NCBI RefSeq assembly: GCF_004664715.2 | Contig: NC_051063.1 | Location: 112,454,829-112,518,828 of the forward strand | Reading direction: 5' to 3' | DNA: 64,000 bases | Origin: Peromyscus leucopus | Taxonomy: Eukaryota > Chordata > Mammalia > Rodentia > Cricetidae | Shown: positions 56,276-64,000 of the stretch, one piece after another | How positions within the stretch are numbered: the first letter of the stretch is position 1 | Layout of the letters: each line of letters starts with the position of its first letter | The notes under the pieces: generated by a model | Seen by the model: only the letters and a program-made list of their open reading frames with translations | Database searches by the model: none | What the model was told of the DNA's origin: nothing | Made by a program: the position numbers and the translations under genes

Positions 56276-57959
56276 AAGGGCAATCTGTACTATTTTTACT
56301 TGTGGGGACTCTGTCATTGCTGGGATGAGGAAGCTGTATGACTGGACAATCACTTTTGACTCTCTTCTCTTTGGACCAGTGTTCAAGCTCTCAGATGGAT
56401 AAAATTTTGGCAATGGGAAACCCTCGAGATCCAGAGGATGGCTCCAGGCCTTCTGCCACAAGTCAGATTACAGGAAGCCCCACAGTGAATCAGAACTTAT
56501 GCATGAATAACTCCCAAAGTAGAACTGGGTTTGAGCCAAGTTTTCTGAATAATACTTTATACTGTGAATTAGTAGCAGAAAGAAAATTTAACAATGGCTT
56601 GTGCTCTCATCTGAAGAAACTACAATTGTTATTCATATAACCGCAAATTATGCTTCTATTTATATTATTTTAGTGTTAGCACCACTAATTGGATGGGTAG
56701 AATGAGCTAATAACATCTAGAATTAGTCCACACATAAGAATGCTTTAAATGATCAATTATTTCTCTCTCACAAGAATCATGTTATTGTGTAGGGCCTTGC
56801 TAATGCTCCCTGCTAGCTCTATCAGCTTGGCAAGTTCTGTCTTCTTTGTTTTCTCATCTGTGAAATGGGCACACTAACCATGTTTAACTCACAGAATTGC
56901 TGTAAGCAGCAAACAATGCTTATTTGTAATTTGTAGAAGGGTAAGGTGTGGAATTCAGTAGTAAAGATCTTGCTTATGAGCACGGCCTTGCACTTGATCT
57001 TTGAGTAAAAGAGAAAACAAATACTCTCTATAAAAAAGGGCAGTTAATAGATGTCCAGAATAATGGACACAAGAACCATAATGCAGTGGTTTTCTAGCAT
57101 ACTAACTATAGACCAAGCGTTTTCCATAATTTTCTGCCAGTAGTTACATAGCAGGGCAGAGAGTCAGTCAGATTTCAGATATGTAGCCAACAACATGGTT
57201 ATGAATGAGGGCAAGTGGCTAATTCCTATACCCACTCTCTGTTATCCTGCCCACAGCAGTTAGCATGTGGGGAGTTCTTTTCTCCTTAGCCCCAACATCT
57301 GCAAGTACATGGTCAAAACCAGACCTCATATGAAGAGTATAGGGCAAAGCTTAGGCAACCTCCCTTTCCTCTCCATCTGTGTGATAAAGCTTATGGAGTG
57401 GAGTGCTGCTAAGAACTTGGTAGCTGTAGTTTTCATTTGTGGTGTGTGTGTGAGATGTGTGTGTATGTGTAAGGGTGGGAAAGAGGTAGATGAATACCTC
57501 TAGGAACATAACATATTATCTCTTTTAATATGATTAATTAGCTATTACCTCTTTTAATATGATTAATTAGCTATGTCATGACAATGAAAGATACTGGTCA
57601 CTTTGATACTTTCTTGAAAGGGTAGATTAATGAACCTACTTTTAAAGACAACAATTTGTTTAGAAATGTTTTACATTGCTATGGATTTTAGTTTATTGAT
57701 ACAAGTTTAAACTTAATTTTGTTATACTGTATGTATATCTCTACTCTTGTTTAAGGTATTATGTTTGCACAGCTCATTTGAAATTGTAATGGATAATTAA
57801 GAAATACAGATTAATAATTAGTCTTCTATGACAGTCAAACTTATAGTCGTTAAGTTTTCTAGGTATGCATAGGTATAATTCAGTTAGGTAAGTAATCTTC
57901 AAACACTTCAAAGACCTACAGAATATGGCATTTAAAATGTTTTAAAAAATTCAGACTTT
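56276..57959. other. Intronic stretch with a 29-bp tandem duplication
   Basis: No gene is seen. A near-perfect 29-bp duplication lies at 57515-57572. The AT-rich stretch from 57500 could be further ERV-internal sequence. Confidence 0.45.
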
Positions 57960-58628
57960 CTGGGCAGTGAGACATGTCTGCTCCCCAGCAGCACCAATTT
58001 ACTTCAGAGAGGAGGATGGGAATTGAAGACACTCTATCTGGAGTTTATATTCTTCTTGGCAAAAATAGCCATTTGGGCAAGAAACTGTTCTTGCCTGGAC
58101 TGCTTGATTTACTGGACGAGCAGGATCCATAGTAAGGTGACCACTGAACTTTGCTTGGCAAAATGGTCCTTCAGGTTCCTACTTCACAGAGGAAACTGCC
58201 CAACATTCTCCAGAACACAGAGAGAAATGTCTGAGAGACTCTAGGCCTGTGGGCTGAAGGCAGATACCTCAACTTTATAGAGGAACTTTGGATGACAGTT
58301 CAGGCTGCCAGCTATCTCTGTTTACTCTCGCAAGACTCCTGAAAGTTGCTTGCATCCTTCTGTTTCTCAGGTTATATTCTATCCTTCTGAGGTCTTTGAT
58401 GCAGTTGAAGACTAGATAGTTATAATTTCCTTAGTTACGACAAAAGATAAGTTAGATATAAAACCTTAAACTCACAAATAAAGGGTAGATAGGAAATCTT
58501 CTTTAATTTTGCCAAATACAAATAGACTAGATATTATAACTGTAATTCTTGCTTGGTAATTGTTTTGTTATATGTAATTTTACTATGTTAAAGTTAAAAC
58601 CTTTTTTGAAAAAAAAGAAAAGGGGAAG
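57960..58628 (+). mobile_element. 3' internal fragment of an endogenous retrovirus, ending in a polypurine tract
   Basis: The stretch runs into a purine tract at 58610-58628 (A-rich, then AGGGGAAG) immediately before an LTR start. That is the expected 3' layout of a retrovirus-like element. Internal phrases such as GGCAAAAATAGCCATTTGGG and TTTGCTTGGCAAAATGGTCC are ones I recall from a dispersed rodent ERV. No gag, pol or env reading frame survives here and no matching 5' LTR was noticed upstream. The left edge is approximate. Confidence 0.6.
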
Positions 58629-58992
58629 TGCTGTATATATCTGTGTGCTGTGAATGTGTTGCTCTGATTGGTTAATAAATAAAGTGCTGATTGACTGGTA
58701 GTCAGGCAGGAAGTATAGGTGGGACAAAGAGAGAAAAGAATTCTGGGAAGTAGAAGGCTGAGTCAGGAGATGCTGCCAGCCGCCACCATGAGAAGCAAGG
58801 TGTAAAGTACTGGTAAGCCACAAGCCACATGGCAACTTATAGATTAATAGAAATGGGTTAATTTAAGATATAAAAACTAGATAGCAAGAAGCCTGAGCCA
58901 TTAGGCCAAATAGTTTAAATAATATAAGTGTCTGTGTGTTTGGGTCTGAGCAGCTGCGGGCCCAGATGGGACTGGAGATAACTCCAGCTACA
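58629..58992 (+). mobile_element. 3' LTR of the same endogenous retrovirus
   Basis: About 364 bp starts TGCTGTATATATCTGTGTGC and ends AACTCCAGCTACA, with TG...CA ends. It has GATTGGTTAATAAATAAAGT (poly(A)-signal-like), GAATTCTGGGAAGTAGAAGG and ATTAATAGAAATGGGTTAAT. I recognise it as a rodent ERV LTR resembling those frequent in cricetid genomes (mys/mysTR-like). The family label is uncertain. Confidence 0.7.
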
Positions 58993-60165
58993 CTTTCTAC
59001 TACACCTGTGTGCTTCATATGTCATCATGCCCAGTGGGGTCTCTGAGAAACTTGTTGAAATACAGTATTGAACCACCATCCCCAGAGAACTTGATTCTAT
59101 GGGCCCAATTCCAGAGCTGAGTCTAGGGATCTTCATTTTTTAATAGGAGCCTTAGCTAATTCCATAGGTACCTCAGGTTGCTTTACTGCCCCTAACCAAC
59201 TAGTAGATATTTTGTGATTATTTTTCTCTTATCATAGCCTTTCTGCAGTCCTAGGTGAGGCCTTCTCTTCTCCATTTCCCCTTGAATTACTGGAATGAAC
59301 TTCTGGTCTCTATAAAATTATCTCCTTTTGGTTATTTATTCCTCATTATGGTACAGATTGCTAAGTCTCAAATTCTATCAAAACCCTCCACAGGCTTGTC
59401 TTGGCCTTCAAGAATAAGGCTCTCTGTAATTTGGTTCCTAAGTTCTCCTTTGCCTTCTCTCTGACAGCCCAGTCTTGTGCTGAAATAACATTAGGAATCT
59501 TTGGCTTTTGTAGACACACAGGCCCACATCCTATCTTACACATTGTCATTTCTGCCTATACCATTCTTTTGCACCTGCTTACGTTTTGCTGCTCTCCCAA
59601 TGTTCATCTTGGCCAGTCTTTCTTCAGAACTCCAAAAGAGGTTAGTGTTGCTGGACTGAGTTCAAATAGTGCCCTGTGCTCACCTCTCACCCAGTGCTTA
59701 TTGGATTCTATTTGTTGCTTTTGCACATTTGTATCTACACAAAATGTTTTGTGATTCCCAAAGGTGGGAGCTGTGTCTTATTGATGGTGTGCTTTTATTC
59801 CCTAAAGCACTACCTGGCTCTTGGTATAGCTTCAAGATCTATCTGTTAAACTGAAAGGCTTAAAAATTGCCTGAGAATCAACATGAAAAGGAATACAGCA
59901 CAATTAACAAATGGATCTATGATATTTTAATTTAGCCAACTCTAGCCAACATGAATAAAACCTCCAGCTTAATTAAGCCAATGAATTTGAAACATTAGAA
60001 TTTTCTTCACAATTTTTGAATTTGTTTTCTTTTCTTCAGGATGAAGTTGACCAAATGAATTCAAGTGTCAACATATATAAATACAAAAAAGGGTAAAAAT
60101 ATAATTAAGGTTGAGAATGGATGAGAGCTACACAACTATATTATAAATATATTATAAAATATGAA
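58993..60165. other. Intronic stretch, nothing recognised
   Basis: Chance open frames on both strands (59255-59854) lack motifs. Confidence 0.5.
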
Positions 60166-60166
60166 T

Positions 60167-60200
<34 letters not shown>

Positions 60201-60211
60201 TGTGTGTGTCT
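60166..60211 (+). repeat. (TG)n microsatellite
   Basis: This TG run is interrupted once by TATG. Confidence 0.95.
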
Positions 60212-60898
60212 ATGTACATGTGCAGTGGATAGAATTTTTCAATTAAATGTTATACCACAACTGGAATATAAGGTTTTAGATTAATTTGGTATTTCAATAG
60301 CAATTTTTTTTGATTCAAGAAGGAGATCTAGAGAACAATACATATGCAGAAAAATACATTAGAAACATGACTTACTCTGCATGCTATTCTATTGCGCTGC
60401 TTGGAGGAGAAACTCCCCAACCTGTTGGACTGCCTGTAGGCTGTACATGAGTTCCAGTTTTCCAGATTTTGAAAACTGCCATCCATGCTAGGTTGGGTTT
60501 TCAGTGATGTATCTCCCTTTGAGTCATTTCTGCTCCTTTATGTCACCCTTTATGCACAGTCCTGTAAGTCACTTCAATAAAACTCATTGCTTCAACAAGT
60601 TGGGCTTTGATGGTGTCCTTACTTTGTTGTTGGTTTCCTATTGGGGGAGTAGATACTTGTTCCCATCTTCTCAGGAATAGTGTCACACAACAATCTCTGA
60701 GAACCACCTAGAGAAGCCATCATCACTTCTTTACCAGTGTGCTCCTTGGGAAGGTCTCAGTGGACAGAGGAGCTTGAGTTTTAGAAAAATGTGAATATCA
60801 TGTTCTAAAAGAGGGTGAGTTAGCAACATCACTCAGGCTGGACCAGCGATGCTGGAGAACTTCCTATTTGCACTTCTATAAAATGGTAAAAGTCTGGT

Positions 60899-60900
60899 TA

Positions 60901-60956
<56 letters not shown>

Positions 60957-60957
60957 G
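60899..60957 (+). repeat. (ATCT)n tetranucleotide microsatellite
   Basis: About 14 perfect ATCT units, the same motif as at 15662. Confidence 0.97.
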
Positions 60958-63074
60958 GGAAAGAACAGAAGGAGAGAGACTAGAGCCAGGAAAACCAATC
61001 AGGAAGCTTCTAGAGGGTATAGGATAGGAAAGCAATGATGAACAACTGAAGAAGGCTTTTTCTGAATGTTTTAACTTCTAGGAAAAAGCTTACCTTCCTT
61101 CCTGAATACCCATGAGGTAGTATGACCCAGGCTTTCCTTTCATTTCCCCTATCTGGTTCTCCAGTTCATCTTAGTAACATTTCCTTTTTTTAAACCTGGC
61201 TCCTCTATCTACAGATTGACTCCATGTAGATCTATTTTTACAAGGGTATGGGAGGGGGGCAGTCATAATTCATCTCCCAAAATGTTATTTAAAACCTGTG
61301 ACAAAAATCAATTCCCTTAACTCACACTAGTAAAACCAATATAATTCCCATTTTGCTAACAGAACCATCAAATTGCTTTTTTGATAAATGGTACAACATT
61401 TGGTTCTGCTACCAGCAACCTTGGGGTACATGAGAAGTTCCAAGAATCAATGCAGTAGAACATTTTCTCAATGCTGACCTCAGTTTGATTCAGGGACACT
61501 GCTGTCACTAGGTCCTTTGTTACATCATTCTGCCTGTTCCTTCTTCTTCACTTAGCAATCTGGTCTTTCAAGGCTTTGCAAACAGTAACTATTATTAGGA
61601 GGGCAGGTATCCACAGATGATAACCCTCTCTGATTATTTTTTACAAGTAATTCCAAATTTCTTTTTCTATTGCTTTTAGTTCAGATTTTTGGAGTTCTAT
61701 ACCCAGAATACTGCAGGTTTCTCCAGCTCCTTCTGCCATCCATCTCCCACCTGCCCTCATGGTTGGCAGGTAAATGCCTCTTAAAGCCCTCTGTGAATGT
61801 TCTTTTCCCATTATGTAAGCACAGTGCACCAAAGAGTCAGTATGTGTCATGTAGACAATATGTTAGGTGCCGAGACATTAATACACACAGGTTTAGATCT
61901 TTGCCTTGAAGACCTCATAGCACAGTTAAGTATAGACTGTAATACAGATATACTTGGCACAAGCTCAGGAGAAACTGTGAGGTCTGCTTTGGTCACCGCC
62001 CCCATAATTCTTCCTTTTATACAGGATAAAGTACAAGCTTCTGAAAAGACTGAAGTCATCAGAACTATCTTTTCACTTCTGAGTCCTTGTATTCCCCTTA
62101 ATAAAGTGTCCCTTGCAGTGAAGCAACTGTGCTTTATTTCTTGCCTGGCTGGTGGCCTACTCCTACTTCCCTCCCATGTCTTATAAATTTCACCAATCCG
62201 TTTAAGGCTGGCAATTCAAATCCTCTGGGTTGGTAAGCCAGAATTTCCTTTTTCCTTTGTCCTTAAGAGTTAGATTTCTGGTCTGCTTGGGTTATGGTGC
62301 TATGACTTCCTTCCTACAAGGACGGAATCTTTCCCCAGAACACCTGCTTCTCTATGTCAGCTGTTAGGGTATAGACTTACTTCTCTGTATTCTTCCACAC
62401 TGTCTATGCATCTGATGACTGACAGAACATGTTAACCAATACTTGTGCCCTCATTTTATGCTTCCAAGGCCACTGTAGCAGAAGTATGTAGCCCTTAGCT
62501 CACTTAGAAAATATGTACATCAAAGAGGAAAAAATAGCTTCCCTCTTTCTAGATTTAAATTTCTGCTTCAGTTAGTTTTTGACAACGCTAAACTGAACTC
62601 AATTTGCTTCTTCATTTTTCTTACTGCGTAAGTGTGACATGACTCAATAGGCAAGAGATATTACTACATGCTGTAGTAAACAGATAATGCGCTTTGGAAT
62701 CAGTCAGGCATGAGTTAGATTTATTTTTCTAAAACTCAGTTTAAGTCTACACAGAAGTAAATGATTTCCCTTGGAATTTGGTGGTGGTGTTTAAAAATGT
62801 ATGGAAACTGGATTTTTACAACGTATACTCCAATTACTTTGTTTGTATGTGTATGTATGTTCATGTTTGTATGCAAGTGTGTTCACCTGTGGCAACCAGA
62901 CGTCAGCTCACTTGCCCAATTTTATAAACTCCAAGATTCCCAGCCCAGGGAAGGATGCCACCCATAGTAGACAGGATTCCCTACCTCAGTTAACCACCAT
63001 GATTTCTGAAACAGAAATCCTTCTTTGTCTTTATGTAAAAATGGTGTAAGACTAGTTATTACATTGCATGCTGG
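60958..63074. other. Intronic stretch, nothing recognised
   Basis: A TGTATG-rich patch lies near 62841-62880. No exon is recognised. Confidence 0.5.
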
Positions 63075-63270
63075 CACTCACTCTGACCTGAAGTTTGCCT
63101 TGTAGGCTAGACTGCTTGAGTACTGGGGATCTACTTGCCTCTGCCTCTCAAGTGCTGGGATTACAAACACTTGCTATCATGCCCAGCTTTTTACATGGAT
63201 TCTGGGATCAAACCCTGATCTTCTTGTTGATGTAGCAACCACTCTACTGACTGAGTTATCTCCCCAGCTC
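63075..63270 (-). repeat. B4-family or composite SINE
   Basis: Antisense B1-like part (CAAGTGCTGGGATTACAAAC) followed by the tRNA-like head (CTACTGACTGAGTTATCTCC). Confidence 0.65.
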
Positions 63271-64000
63271 CCTATACTTTTAATAGCACCCATCTGTCCT
63301 GTTCCTTATGTCCCCAAAGGAATGAAACCAGAACTGGCTACTATTTCCATTCTACTTTACACTTTAGGAAAGGTTTATGAGGCAAACAGGACATTCAGCA
63401 CAGACATATTTATTGCACATTGCTGACACACATTCAGTAAGGATAAAGGCACTGCTCTATATCCTCTCCTACATGCATCTCTCTCCTTTAATCATAAGGG
63501 TTTAGAAATTCATAAGAACAACAAACTTTAACATATAATTATTGATTCTGTTCCATTCAGTGCAGCTTGTCCTTGAAATTGATGCATTTTGAAAGACTGC
63601 TCAACAAGTAACAGAATGACAGGCTATCTGTAAGTAATGAAAAATGTTCCAAGAACGATGAAAGAAATTAAGGTATGGCATGTTCATGAAGTTTACATTA
63701 AAGAACAGTTTAAATGAAACTCAAAAGGAGCTTTACAGACATCCCCAGGAAGACTCAGCTACGTTGAGACTGGGGTACTGGGATGGCTCTCAAAAAGGCT
63801 CATCCCAACAGACGACTACTTGCAGCATAGTGGTCAAGGTGAGTTGGAATTATCCATGCTACCACTCCAGCAGCCCATTTCTCTGTACATTCAGACACAG
63901 AATTAGGAAGGGTGGCCCAAGAAGAAAACCTGTTTGTTCTCTCAGAGGTCATAACTCCAAGTTCCATGTGAACTTCTACATGAAACTTCTAATCTTCTCT
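63271..64000. other. Window end, nothing recognised
   Basis: I see no exon, RNA gene or clear repeat. Confidence 0.5.

Overview
This is rodent nuclear DNA carrying the 3' end of Dlg2 (PSD-93/chapsyn-110, a synaptic MAGUK scaffold) on the minus strand. The dispersed repeats are rodent: B1, B2/B3, B4 and ID SINEs, old L1 pieces, a URR1-like DNA transposon and ERV LTRs. The youngest B1 (1892-2068) has an arm ending that I associate with cricetids (hamster, vole, deer mouse) rather than Mus. That family-level assignment is an inference from memory.

Gene layout, in transcript order from high to low coordinates. Positions about 35,000-64,000 show no Dlg2 exon and are probably one large intron. Next come three alternatively used exons of the SH3-GK hook: exon A (34822-34921), exon B (33982-34027) and exon C (31408-31449). 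Six constitutive exons follow: 23144-23194, 22177-22278, 19626-19798, 14184-14293, 9632-9723 and 7680-7786. The last one contains the stop codon. All are bounded by AG/GT and join in frame into the end of the hook and the complete guanylate-kinase-like (GK) domain, ending in KEKL. The PDZ and SH3 exons lie outside the window. A 3'UTR of roughly 4.5 kb, free of SINEs, probably runs from 7679 to a poly(A) signal near 3174. The first 3 kb of the window is downstream flank.

The hook exons obey a strict phase logic. A and B both start in phase 0 and end in phase 1, so they are interchangeable but cannot be joined. Exon C is phase 1 at both ends and can be added to either. Using both A and B, or neither, creates an early stop before the GK domain.

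The rest is intron and flank with repeats. Clearest are a 28-bp minisatellite (28322-28860), a B1 whose tail became a (TTC/TCC)n microsatellite with an intact 16-bp target-site duplication (26642-26957), ancient L1 relics on both strands, a 3' ERV fragment with polypurine tract and LTR (about 57960-58992), a second LTR piece (41923-42100), and a (GT)n(CG)n block that could form Z-DNA (48239-48297). I found no previously undescribed protein system. The most informative biology is the alternative-splicing module of the hook.
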